A stretch of 37,211 nucleotides of DNA from CADEED01 sp043747835 (GTDB taxonomy: Bacteria; Pseudomonadota; Gammaproteobacteria; Steroidobacterales; Steroidobacteraceae), in assembly GCA_043747835.1 (NCBI GenBank), contig JAYTOK010000038.1:1-37211 (forward strand), in the 5' to 3' direction. A program made the position numbers and the translations under genes. Positions 1 to 7,775 of this stretch are shown here, in pieces. Under the pieces are notes generated by a model, which worked only from the letters and a program-made list of their open reading frames with translations, searched no databases and was not told where the DNA came from. The number at the start of each line of letters is the position of its first letter. Positions within the stretch are counted from its first letter, which is position 1.

Positions 1-1
1 G

Positions 2-1306
2 GTGGTCATCGACGTGCCGAAAGACGTGCAGAACTGGTCCGGTGAATTCAAAGGCACGGGCACGCTGCCCATGCCCGGCTATCGCAAGCGCCTCGAGACG
101 CTGACCACCGACATCATCGACGGCACCGAGGCGAATCATTTCTTCGAAATGCTGGGCGAGTCGCAGCGTCCGTTGATATATGCCGGCGGCGGCGTCATCA
201 ACGGCAACGCGTCGGTCGAGCTGCGCGAGTTCGCGCGCGAATTCGACATTCCGGTCGTCACCACGCTCATGGGTATCGGTGCGGTCGACACCACCGACAC
301 GCTCGCCATGCGCATGCTCGGCATGCACGGACAGGCGTTCGCCAACTATGCGGTCGACGATTGCGATTTCCTCATCGCCATCGGTGCGCGCTTCGATGAT
401 CGCGTCGCGGGCAATCCCGCGAAGTTCGCGCCCGGTGCGAAGTACATCGCGCATTTCGACATCGACCGCGCCGAGATCAACAAGGTCAAACGCGTGCAGT
501 GGAGCCACGTGGGCCTGCTGCCCGAAGCGCTGCGAACGCTGACGACGCACGGCAAACGCGCCGGCTTCAAGCGCGATCGTTCGCAGTGGCTGGCCTATCT
601 TTCCGATCTCCGCCGCACCTATGCGATGAACTACGATCGCAACAGCGAGAAGATCCAGCCTTACTACGTGATCGAAGAGCTCAATCGCATCACGAAGGGC
701 GAGGCCATCATCGCAACCGGCGTGGGTCAGCATCAGATGTGGGCGGCGCAATACTGCGATTTCCGCCATCCGCGCCTGTGGCTGACGTCGGGTTCGATGG
801 GCACCATGGGTTTCGGTTTGCCGGCCGCCATCGGCGCGCAGTTCGCGCAACGCGACAAACTGGTCATCGACATCGACGGCGACGCCTCGGTGCGCATGAA
901 CTTCGGCGAGCTCGAGACCGTGACCACCTATGACCTTCCGGTGAAGGTGGTGATCCTCAACAACAACGGCGATGGCATGGTGAAGCAGTGGCAGAAGCTG
1001 TTCTTCAAGGGGCGCCTGTCGGCCTCGGAGAAAACACTGCACACCAAGGACTTCATCAAGGCCGCGCAGGCCGACGGCTTCAAATACGCCGTGCGCCTCG
1101 ATCGCAAGGAAGATGTGCCAACCGTGATAGAGCAATTCCTCGCGTTCAAGGGTGCGGCCTTCCTCGAAGTCATCATCGATGCGGATGCCGGCGTATATCC
1201 AATGGTGGGTCCGGGCCAGCCTTACGAGGCCATGATCACCGGCGACTGGATTCCGTCGCGCAAGAAGGTCGACGTCAAGCCTCCGGGCGCGAGTGAGATG
1301 TTCTAA
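2..1306 (+). CDS. ilvB: Acetolactate synthase large subunit, 5'-truncated by the window edge
   Basis: ThDP-dependent enzyme that condenses two pyruvates (or pyruvate and 2-oxobutyrate) in valine, leucine and isoleucine synthesis. About 434 residues of the middle and C-terminal domains are visible; some 130-150 N-terminal residues lie outside the window, so the first codon here (GTG) is internal. The central FAD/nucleotide-fold domain and the C-terminal ThDP domain are recognisable: a GDAS...N variant of the GDG-x-NN cofactor motif, then LNNNGDGMVKQWQ, typical of the IlvB/IlvI family. The third Gly of GDG is Ala, which I recall also from alphaproteobacterial IlvB. The regulatory subunit gene ilvN, usually next door, is not downstream; a glyoxalase-like gene starts 14 bp after the stop. 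The family is certain; the choice between ilvB and ilvI is not. Confidence 0.9.
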   Translation: MVIDVPKDVQNWSGEFKGTGTLPMPGYRKRLETLTTDIIDGTEANHFFEMLGESQRPLIYAGGGVINGNASVELREFAREFDIPVVTTLMGIGAVDTTDTLAMRMLGMHGQAFANYAVDDCDFLIAIGARFDDRVAGNPAKFAPGAKYIAHFDIDRAEINKVKRVQWSHVGLLPEALRTLTTHGKRAGFKRDRSQWLAYLSDLRRTYAMNYDRNSEKIQPYYVIEELNRITKGEAIIATGVGQHQMWAAQYCDFRHPRLWLTSGSMGTMGFGLPAAIGAQFAQRDKLVIDIDGDASVRMNFGELETVTTYDLPVKVVILNNNGDGMVKQWQKLFFKGRLSASEKTLHTKDFIKAAQADGFKYAVRLDRKEDVPTVIEQFLAFKGAAFLEVIIDADAGVYPMVGPGQPYEAMITGDWIPSRKKVDVKPPGASEMF

Positions 1307-1320
1307 CCAGCCGGACGACG

Positions 1321-1740
1321 ATGAAGTATCTGCATACCATGGTGCGCGTCACCGACGTCGACGCCTCACTCAAGTTCTACTGTGACGCGCTCGGGCTGGA
1401 AGTCATCAAACGCACCGACTACCCGCAGGGCAAGTTCACTCTCATTTTTCTCGCGGCGCCCGGAGATGGCGCCGCGCAAGTGGAGCTCACGCACAACTGG
1501 GAGCCGGAGGCCTACGGCGGTGGCCGCAACTTCGGCCACCTGGCTTATGCGGTCGATGACATCTATGCCACCTGCGAGCGCCTGCAGAAACATGGCGTGA
1601 CCATCAATCGTCCGCCACGCGACGGCCGCATGGCTTTCGTTCGCTCGCCGGACAACATCTCCATCGAACTACTGCAGAAAGACGGATCGCTTCCGCCGCG
1701 CGAGCCCTGGGTGTCGATGGCGAACACCGGCAGTTGGTGA
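1321..1740 (+). CDS. gloA: Lactoylglutathione lyase (glyoxalase I), VOC family
   Basis: A 139-residue vicinal-oxygen-chelate protein, close to the usual length of bacterial GloA (about 135). The family isomerises the methylglyoxal-glutathione hemithioacetal to S-lactoylglutathione in the cytosol. The expected metal ligands are visible: His5 (LHTMVRV), Glu55 (QVELTHNW), His73 (NFGHLAYAVDD) and Glu116 (SIELLQK). The lack of the long insertions found in Zn enzymes fits the Ni/Co-type bacterial class. It starts 14 bp after ilvB, and its TGA overlaps the GTG start of azlC, so ilvB-gloA-azlC-azlD are probably co-transcribed. A related VOC lyase with another substrate remains possible. Confidence 0.85.
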   Translation: MKYLHTMVRVTDVDASLKFYCDALGLEVIKRTDYPQGKFTLIFLAAPGDGAAQVELTHNWEPEAYGGGRNFGHLAYAVDDIYATCERLQKHGVTINRPPRDGRMAFVRSPDNISIELLQKDGSLPPREPWVSMANTGSW

Positions 1741-2486
1741 GCGCCGCCGCAGCCGATCCGGCCGGTGCTGCCGACAGGCGCGACGCGTTTCGCGCGGGTC
1801 AACGCGCGATCCTGCAATCCCTTCCCGGCACCGCCGCGTGGGCGTTGATCTGCGGTGTCGCGCTGGTCAAGGGGGGGTTGCCCGTCGGCTGGGCGCTCGC
1901 GATGTCGATCTCGGTGTATGCGGCGTCCGCACAGCTCGCGACGCTGCCGATGGTCGTCGCGGGCGCGCCCCTGTGGGTGATCGTCGCGACCGGCTTCATC
2001 ACCAATCTGCGCTTCGTGATCTACAGCGCCGCGCTCCGCCCCTTTTTCGCGATGCTCCCGTTCCGCGTCCGCGCCGCGCTCGGCTTCTTCATGACGGACT
2101 TCACTTTCCTGCTGTTCATGCGCGGGGCGAACGAGGGTAGTTTGCCCGAGAGGAATCGCGACGCCTGGTTCGCCGGCGCGTGCGCGACCAACTACGTGAC
2201 GTGGCAGGTGTGCGCCTCGATCGGCATACTGGGCGCGGCGTTCGTGCCGACGGACTGGGGCCTCGAGTTCACGGGCACACTCGCGTTGGTCGCGCTCATG
2301 GGGCCCGCGCTGTCGACCCGTCCCGCGATCGTCGGCGCCGCGCTGGCCGCGATCGTCGCGCTGCTCACGCACGCATTGCCGTTCCGGCTCGGCCTCTTCT
2401 GCGGCGCGATCGCCGGCATCGTCGCGGCGACGCTGGTCGACTACTGGCGGCCCGCGCCGCCGATCAAGCCCCAAGGCGCCGCATGA
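1737..2486 (+). CDS. azlC: AzlC-family branched-chain amino acid export permease
   Basis: Polytopic inner-membrane protein of the AzlC family, the large subunit of the AzlCD exporter of branched-chain amino acids and analogues. Family hallmarks are the N-terminal QSLPGTAAWALICGVAL segment, the YAASAQLATLPM helix and ITNLRFVIYSAALRP. I prefer the GTG at 1737, whose bases overlap the TGA of the glyoxalase gene (translational coupling); a TTG one codon earlier is also in frame. The 3' end overlaps azlD by ATGA. Its position after an acetolactate synthase gene fits a role in balancing branched-chain amino acid pools. Confidence 0.9.
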   Translation: MSAAAADPAGAADRRDAFRAGQRAILQSLPGTAAWALICGVALVKGGLPVGWALAMSISVYAASAQLATLPMVVAGAPLWVIVATGFITNLRFVIYSAALRPFFAMLPFRVRAALGFFMTDFTFLLFMRGANEGSLPERNRDAWFAGACATNYVTWQVCASIGILGAAFVPTDWGLEFTGTLALVALMGPALSTRPAIVGAALAAIVALLTHALPFRLGLFCGAIAGIVAATLVDYWRPAPPIKPQGAA

Positions 2487-2818
2487 ACTGGCTCGATCAC
2501 CTGTGGATGGCAGTCATCCTGCTGGGTCTTGCCGCGGCGACGTTCGTCACGCGCACCTCGTTCCTGCTCGCCGGCTCGCGCATCCGGCTGCATCCGCGCG
2601 CGGAAGCCGCGCTGCGTTACGCGCCGGTGTGCACGCTCGCGGCCATCGTGGTCCCGGAAATCCTGTTGCACGGCGGGCAGACAGTCGACCTCTCGCTGCT
2701 GAACCCGCGATTGATCGGCGCGGCGGGCGCCGTGGCGTGGCTGATCTTCTCGCGCAACATCGTGGGTTGCATGGCAACCGGCATGCTCGCGTTCTCGCTC
2801 GCCCGGGTCCTGCTCTGA
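2483..2818 (+). CDS. azlD: AzlD-family branched-chain amino acid transport subunit
   Basis: A 111-residue protein with about four hydrophobic helices, the normal size of AzlD, the small partner of AzlC. The family-typical FVTRTSFLLAG segment near residues 20-30 and the alternating hydrophobic helices support the call. The ATG overlaps the azlC stop codon in an ATGA, so the two subunits are translationally coupled. The gene ends the ilvB-gloA-azlCD run; no clear terminator hairpin with a T-tract follows it. Confidence 0.88.
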   Translation: MNWLDHLWMAVILLGLAAATFVTRTSFLLAGSRIRLHPRAEAALRYAPVCTLAAIVVPEILLHGGQTVDLSLLNPRLIGAAGAVAWLIFSRNIVGCMATGMLAFSLARVLL

Positions 2819-2889
2819 CTACCCCTTGCCCTAACTAGGAGCCGGGGTTAAGGTTCGGCCGCCCAATAAAACAACAACAGGGAGGCATC

Positions 2890-3102
2890 ATGCAAGGCAT
2901 CGGTGGATTCATGGTCCTGATCGGGGCGGGCTCGTTCGTGTTGCACTACATGGACATGGAGTTCCGTCTTTTGAGCTGGGTCGACAACTGGGGTGCGACC
3001 GCGGGCATCGCGATCCGCGTCGGGCTGATTGTCGTCGGCGCAGTTCTCTGGTTCCTCGGCCGTCAGCAAGCGGCCAAGGCGGAGACGCCGCCGGCAACTT
3101 GA
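2890..3102 (+). CDS. Small two-helix membrane protein, unknown function
   Basis: A 70-residue ORF with a strong GGGAGG ribosome-binding site 5 bases before the ATG, which supports it as a real gene. It has one hydrophobic segment at residues 3-20 (GGFMVLIGAGSFVLHYM) and another at about residues 36-56, then a short charged, Pro-rich tail. I recognise no family. It stands between azlD and a cupin gene, and a GC-rich hairpin follows directly. Confidence 0.75.
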   Translation: MQGIGGFMVLIGAGSFVLHYMDMEFRLLSWVDNWGATAGIAIRVGLIVVGAVLWFLGRQQAAKAETPPAT

Positions 3103-3109
3103 CGAAGTC

Positions 3110-3137
3110 GCGCCGGCCGTCATGGGGCGGCCGGCGC
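3110..3137 (+). terminator. GC-rich hairpin after the small membrane protein gene
   Basis: GCGCCGGCCG (3110-3119) pairs perfectly with CGGCCGGCGC (3128-3137) around an 8-base loop, starting 7 bases after the stop codon at 3102. There is no T-tract after the stem, so it is not a canonical intrinsic terminator, though it could stabilise an mRNA 3' end. Confidence 0.4.
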
Positions 3138-3181
3138 CATTCATTCGAAAGACTCCCTGCGAAACCGTTAAGGTTCGCCGC

Positions 3182-3661
3182 ATGGACAAGCCGAGTCTCA
3201 ACATCGTTCGCGCCGCGGACATCGCCGCGCACTCCCAGCAGTTCGCCCATCCGCTGAATCCCGATTCCGAGATGCACGGCATGCAACTCGCTCGCAGCGT
3301 GGGTCTCAAGCGAAACGGCGTGAACTTCATCCGCGTACCGGCGGGCCGCGAGTCGTACGTCTACCACTCTCACCAGCACGAAGAGGAGTGGATCTACGTG
3401 TTGTCAGGCCGCGCGATCGCGTTGATCGACGACGTCGAGTACGAAGTCGCGCCGGGCGACTTCATTGGTTTCCCCGCGCCGTCCGTCGCGCACCTGCTGC
3501 GCAATCCGGGTCCGGACGACCTCGTCTATCTGGTCGGCGGGGAGAATCGCGACTACGACGTCGCGGAATTTCCGAAGCTCGGAAAGCGCATGGTGCGGAC
3601 GGGCAAGGACGCGGTGATCGAGGAAATTGGGGTCAGGCCCCAATTTCCAGACGGAAACTAG
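3182..3661 (+). CDS. Cupin-domain protein
   Basis: A 159-residue single-domain cupin. The metal-binding first motif is clear (YHSHQHEEEWIYVLSGRA, with His, His and Glu), as is the second (GDFIGFPAPSVAHLLRN, with the final His). The start is the ATG at 3182, preceded by AAGGTTCGCCGC; the open frame extends further upstream but only through non-conserved, Arg-rich sequence. Cupins of this type are often dioxygenases, isomerases or sugar-binding proteins; no substrate can be assigned. The last dozen codons (ending EIGVRPQFPDGN) are written by a REP-like palindrome, and the stop codon overlaps the stop of the convergent epimerase gene. Confidence 0.85.
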   Translation: MDKPSLNIVRAADIAAHSQQFAHPLNPDSEMHGMQLARSVGLKRNGVNFIRVPAGRESYVYHSHQHEEEWIYVLSGRAIALIDDVEYEVAPGDFIGFPAPSVAHLLRNPGPDDLVYLVGGENRDYDVAEFPKLGKRMVRTGKDAVIEEIGVRPQFPDGN

Positions 3662-3679
3662 GGCCTGACCCCAACTTCC
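3622..3679. repeat. REP-like inverted pair spanning two convergent stop codons
   Basis: GGAAATTGGGGTCAGGCCC (3622-3640) recurs inverted at 3661-3679 with one mismatch. The left copy also folds by itself: an 11-bp perfect stem, 3622-3632 with 3638-3648, around a 5-base loop. The GGGGTCA core resembles the REP palindromes mobilised by RAYT transposases in Proteobacteria. The element sits at the meeting point of two convergent genes and supplies the C-terminal codons of both. Confidence 0.75.
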
Positions 3680-4782
3680 TTCCACGCCGCCAGGACGATC
3701 GCCTCCTTCTCCGCCGCGATCCCCGACTTCAGTTTCGCCTGCTCCTCCGCCGGCCTCGTGAGATGCCAGGCCAGCGTGTCATCGACAGTCTTCGCGAGCG
3801 GTGAAATCTCGAGACCCTTCGCGCGCGCCGCCGTATTGCTCGTGCCCGCGAACGCGGCTTCGTCACCTTTCGCGGGCAGCCACGCCGGCATCTCGCTCCA
3901 CGGCGCCACCTCGTGCTTCTCGAGGAACTCCGCCGGTAGATAGACGGCGCGCGGCGCTACCGCCGGCTTCGCGCGCTTCTTCACCGACGCGATGCAGGCG
4001 TCCGTGAGCTCGCCGAACTTGAACGTGTTGACGTCGCTCACGAGGTTGTACGTTCCGGTCAGCGAGTTCTCGATCGCATTTATCGAGAACGCCGCGAGAT
4101 CGCGCACGTCGATGATCTGAAATCCATCGGTGGGCGAACCCGGCGCGATGAACTCGCCACCCCGCGCGGCACGCGCCGGCCAGTACGTGAAGCGGTCCGT
4201 GTTGTCGTCGGGACCGACGATCAGCCCCGGCCGGATCACCGAGCCACGCCCCGCGAACGCCTTCATCGCGGCCTGTTCGCACAGCGCCTTCAGCGGCCCA
4301 TACGTATCGCCGTCCACCTTCTCGACGGCTTCGTCCGCGAGCTTGCCCACGTCCGACTTCTCGTCGCGCGGCTGCGCGAAGTTCGGATACACGGAGATCG
4401 AGGAGACGAACACGTACTGCTTCACTCTCGGCGCGAGCAGCTCGGCGGACAGCTTCACGTGCCGCGGCACGTAACCCGAGTTGTCGATGACCGCATCCCA
4501 CTCGCGATCCTCGAGCCCGTCGATCTCGCCGTTGCGATCGCCCTTGATGCGCTCGATCCCGGGATAGCGGTCGGTCTTCGTCTTGCCGCGATTGAAGAAC
4601 GTCACGGTGTGACCGCGTTCGAGCGCGTACGCCGTCATGTGCAACCCGAGGAAGCGCGTGCCGCCGAGGATGAGGATCTTCAGCGGCTGCTTCGCTTTCT
4701 TCGTCTTCTTCGCGGCCCATGCAGGTGCAGCGGCGGCGACGGCGCCAGCGGCCGCGAAAGAGAGCAGTGTGCGTCGTTTCAT
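3658..4782 (-). CDS. Exported NAD-dependent epimerase/dehydratase-like protein (Tat-type signal)
   Basis: A 374-residue Rossmann-fold protein of the extended SDR/epimerase family. The dinucleotide-binding motif LGGTRFLG is at residues 39-46, and a YGPLK (YxxxK) catalytic-type motif is at residues 161-165, with a Ser-rich SSISVYP segment before it. The N-terminus (MKRRTLLSFAAAG...APAWA) reads as a twin-arginine signal: RR at 3-4, then Leu-Leu, a hydrophobic core and an Ala-x-Ala end. Export of a cofactor-loaded dehydrogenase by Tat would make sense. A GGGAG ribosome-binding site precedes the ATG. It lies 34 bp after an S9 peptidase gene on the same strand, probably one operon. The C-terminal KEVGVRP comes from a REP-like repeat. 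Confidence 0.85.
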   Translation of the reverse strand: MKRRTLLSFAAAGAVAAAAPAWAAKKTKKAKQPLKILILGGTRFLGLHMTAYALERGHTVTFFNRGKTKTDRYPGIERIKGDRNGEIDGLEDREWDAVIDNSGYVPRHVKLSAELLAPRVKQYVFVSSISVYPNFAQPRDEKSDVGKLADEAVEKVDGDTYGPLKALCEQAAMKAFAGRGSVIRPGLIVGPDDNTDRFTYWPARAARGGEFIAPGSPTDGFQIIDVRDLAAFSINAIENSLTGTYNLVSDVNTFKFGELTDACIASVKKRAKPAVAPRAVYLPAEFLEKHEVAPWSEMPAWLPAKGDEAAFAGTSNTAARAKGLEISPLAKTVDDTLAWHLTRPAEEQAKLKSGIAAEKEAIVLAAWKEVGVRP

Positions 4783-4816
4783 GAGCGTCTCCCGCGCCGC
4801 GAAGCGCGCAGTCGAA

Positions 4817-6862
4817 CTATTGCGCGCCGGGCGCCGCGTACTGAGCCACCCAGTCGCGCACGGTCTGGTACCAGAAGATCGAGTTCTGCGGCTTCAACAC
4901 CCAGTGGTTCTCGTCCGGGAAGTACACGAGCTTCGAGGGCACGCCGCGCTTTTGCAGCGTGTTGAACAGCTCGACGCCGTGATTCAGCGGAACGCGCATG
5001 TCCTGCTGGTTGTGGATCACGAGCGTCGGCGTCTTGAAGTTGCCCGCCGACGTGTGCGGCGAATACTTCGCGAACTCCTCCGGCTTCTCCCAGAAATTGA
5101 AGAACCGTTCGGTCTCCGCGCCGTAGTCGGCGCCGATCTGCGTGAAATTGTTGTAGACCGCGGCATGCGCCACGAGCGCGTTGAAAGGATGCGGTCGGCC
5201 TAGCAACGTCGTCGCGAGGAAGCCGCCGTAGCTCGCGCCCGCGGCGACGGTGCGCTTCGAATCGATAAACGGCTTGGCGAGCAGCCACTCGGCCGCCTTG
5301 ATCGTGTCCTCGTACGGCATCGAGATGCGGTCCGGGTTGATCGAGTCCGCGAACTCGTTGCCGAAGCCGCTCGAGCCGTGGAAATTGTGCCACGTCACGA
5401 CATAGCCCCAACTCGCGAACAACTGCGCGTTCCAGCGCCACTGCAGGGAGTCCGTCACCGCGTTGTGCGGCCCGCCGTGCAACAGCATCAGCAGGGGATA
5501 CTTCTTCGTCGCGTCGAATCCGGGTGGATAGGTGATCCACATCTGGATGTCGTCGTTGCGCGCGCCCTGGTAAGTGACGCTCTCGAACTTGCCGGCGTCG
5601 ATCCCCGCGAGCGCCTCGTCGTTGAACGACGAGAGCTTTTTTGCGATACCGCGGGCGTCGAGCGAGACGAGCGTCGGTGGCTCGATGAAACTCTGGCGCA
5701 CGGCGATGAGACCACGGCCGTTGCGCGACAGCGCGAGCGCGCCGAACGTCGAGGCCTTGGTGAGCGCCTGCGGCACGCCGCCGTTGAGGCGGAAGCGATA
5801 CACGCGGCGCGTGCCCGCATCGTCGATCGTGCCCAGCAACGTGCGCGAATCGCGCTCCCAGACGATGCCGTCGACGGAGCGATCCCAATTCTCGGTGGCG
5901 CCGACGGTTGCGCCGCTCGCGCGATCGAAGATCATGAGACGCGAGCGATCCGCGTAGAACCCCACGATGCGCTGCTGCTCGAACGCGAGGCGGCGGCCGT
6001 CGGGACTGTAGCGAGTCGAACCGTCGTCGGCCTTGCTGTCCGGCGTGATGTTGCGCGGCGGCTTGCAACCGCAACTTGCGAGCAGGATCACGTCGAAGTT
6101 GCTGGCGATGCCGGTCTCGTCGACATCCGCGGAGAACGCGACTTCGAGGCCGTCGGGAGACAGGTCGAACGAGAACGCGCTGTACTCTGCCTTCGAAAGA
6201 TGAAACCCCGACAGGCGCGTGATGGCGGTGACTTCGCCACCCGCGAGCGGAATCGAGAACAGGTGCGGCTCGCGATCGTCGAGGAAATGGTCGAAGTACG
6301 AAATCGGCGCCTTCGTCCACACCTTCGCGGTCATCTTCGAGTCCGCGCGCTGTTTCTTGCGCGCGGCCTGGTCTTCCCAGCGTACGAGGTCCGTCCAGAT
6401 CTCGCTGACGAACACGAGCCGATCGCTCTGCGGAAACCACTTCGGTTGCGACGCACCCGTCGGCAGGTTGGTCACGCGCCGCGCCTCTCCGCCATCCGCG
6501 GCGATCACGTAGATCTGGTTTTCGGAATCGTCGCCGCGCTTCGAGACGAACGCGATCCACTTGCCGTCGGGACTCACGGCCGGCTGCGTGTCGCTCGCCC
6601 TGTCGCTGGTGAGCTGGCGTGCGGGTCCGCCCGCGACCGGCTGGAGCCACAGGTCGGTCAAGCCCTTGTTCTCCGCGACGTCGTACGTCGTCACGGGCAC
6701 GACGGCGAGCAAGCCATCCGGCGTGATCGCGGGATCGCCGAGCCGCTTGAGCGCCCACATCTTTTCGGCCGTGAGCAACCGGGAGTCGTCAGGCGCGGGA
6801 GTCTGGGCGGCGACGAAGGAAACGAAAACCAATGCGGCGGCGAAGCCGGCGAGGCGTTGCAT
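4817..6862 (-). CDS. Secreted S9-family (prolyl oligopeptidase-type) peptidase
   Basis: A 681-residue periplasmic serine peptidase. Residues 1-20 form a signal peptide ending in VAAQ, residues about 30-410 form a beta-propeller with repeated SPDG motifs, and the C-terminal alpha/beta-hydrolase domain carries the triad: Ser544 in GASYGGF, Asp621 in NQQDMRVP and His653 in DENHWVL. HGGPHNAV (residues 462-469) forms the oxyanion region. Such enzymes cleave dipeptides or oligopeptides, often after Pro or as acylaminoacyl peptidases. I chose the ATG at 6862 because the signal peptide begins there and GGGGATT precedes it; the frame is open further upstream without conservation. It is probably co-transcribed with the epimerase-like gene downstream. 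Confidence 0.92.
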   Translation of the reverse strand: MQRLAGFAAALVFVSFVAAQTPAPDDSRLLTAEKMWALKRLGDPAITPDGLLAVVPVTTYDVAENKGLTDLWLQPVAGGPARQLTSDRASDTQPAVSPDGKWIAFVSKRGDDSENQIYVIAADGGEARRVTNLPTGASQPKWFPQSDRLVFVSEIWTDLVRWEDQAARKKQRADSKMTAKVWTKAPISYFDHFLDDREPHLFSIPLAGGEVTAITRLSGFHLSKAEYSAFSFDLSPDGLEVAFSADVDETGIASNFDVILLASCGCKPPRNITPDSKADDGSTRYSPDGRRLAFEQQRIVGFYADRSRLMIFDRASGATVGATENWDRSVDGIVWERDSRTLLGTIDDAGTRRVYRFRLNGGVPQALTKASTFGALALSRNGRGLIAVRQSFIEPPTLVSLDARGIAKKLSSFNDEALAGIDAGKFESVTYQGARNDDIQMWITYPPGFDATKKYPLLMLLHGGPHNAVTDSLQWRWNAQLFASWGYVVTWHNFHGSSGFGNEFADSINPDRISMPYEDTIKAAEWLLAKPFIDSKRTVAAGASYGGFLATTLLGRPHPFNALVAHAAVYNNFTQIGADYGAETERFFNFWEKPEEFAKYSPHTSAGNFKTPTLVIHNQQDMRVPLNHGVELFNTLQKRGVPSKLVYFPDENHWVLKPQNSIFWYQTVRDWVAQYAAPGAQ

Positions 6863-6999
6863 GGAATCCCCAATTCTTTCGCGCACGAAGCGCTGATGCA
6901 GCCATTCTGCGGTTGGAGTTTTCCCCGAGGCAAGCTGTACGGGTTCGTTTGGTCGAACTGGCCCTTCGACTCGACGCGGGCGATGCGAGAATCCCGCGC

Positions 7000-7746
7000 A
7001 TGAAAGCCACCGCGAACGACACGCACCGCTACAACGAATTCGGACAGCCGATCGGATTCGAGCTGCCCGACTGGGAATCGCCACCGTTTCCGCCGCACGC
7101 AGCGAAAGCCGGTCGATATGCGCGACTCGAGCCGCTGAACACAGCGCGTCACGCGCGCGACTTGTTCGATGCACAGAGTGACGATCCGAATGGCGAGCGC
7201 TGGACTTACTCCTTCAGCGGGCCCTTCGCGGATCTCGGCGCGTACGAGAAATGGATGACGGAGGCGCAGACGTCGCGCGATCCCCAGTACTACGCGATCG
7301 TCGACGCGGCGAGCGGCCGGGCCGTCGGCGCCGCGTCGTATCTGCGCATCGACCCGCGCCACGGCGTGATCGAAGTGGGGAACATCTACTTCTCGCCGCG
7401 CCTCGCGCAGACGCGCGCCGCGACGGAGTCCATCTATCTATGCATCGCCAATGCATTCGACCTGGGCTACCGCCGCTTCGAGTGGAAATGCGATAGCTGC
7501 AACCTGCCGTCGCGCGCCGCGGCGCCGCGCTTCGGATTCACGTACGAAGGCACGTTCCGCCAGGCCATCGTGAACAAGGGCCGCAATCGGGACACCGCCT
7601 GGTTCTCGATCATCGACGGCGACTGGAATGGCGGCCTGAAGGCAGCCTTTGAACGCTGGCTCGATCCCGCGAACTTCGATCCGGACGGCAAACAGAAGTC
7701 GAAATTGTCGGAGCTCACCGCGCCGTTCGTGTACGCGCGGTCCTGA
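7000..7746 (+). CDS. GNAT-family N-acetyltransferase (RimJ/RimL-like)
   Basis: A 248-residue protein resembling RimJ/RimL-type acetyltransferases (the Acetyltransf_3 group), with an N-terminal segment FELPDWESPPFPP typical of a longer subfamily. The acetyl-CoA-fold landmarks are ASYLRIDPRHGVIEVGNIYFSP (strands around residues 115-130) and the FEWKCDSCNLPSRAAAPRFGFTYEG segment near the end of the fold. The ATG at 7000 was chosen because the family-like sequence begins shortly after it. It is divergent from the S9 peptidase gene (137-bp gap) and convergent with the hydrolase gene. The substrate is unknown. Confidence 0.87.
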   Translation: MKATANDTHRYNEFGQPIGFELPDWESPPFPPHAAKAGRYARLEPLNTARHARDLFDAQSDDPNGERWTYSFSGPFADLGAYEKWMTEAQTSRDPQYYAIVDAASGRAVGAASYLRIDPRHGVIEVGNIYFSPRLAQTRAATESIYLCIANAFDLGYRRFEWKCDSCNLPSRAAAPRFGFTYEGTFRQAIVNKGRNRDTAWFSIIDGDWNGGLKAAFERWLDPANFDPDGKQKSKLSELTAPFVYARS

Positions 7747-7775
7747 GTCGCGATTCGATTGATTCGCGGCCGGGA

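Noticed and set aside
4779..7003. Long open frames in other frames or strands across the S9 peptidase gene (659 and 541 codons)
   Set aside because: Arg-rich low-quality translations without domain motifs; the minus-strand peptidase frame has signal peptide and complete catalytic triad.
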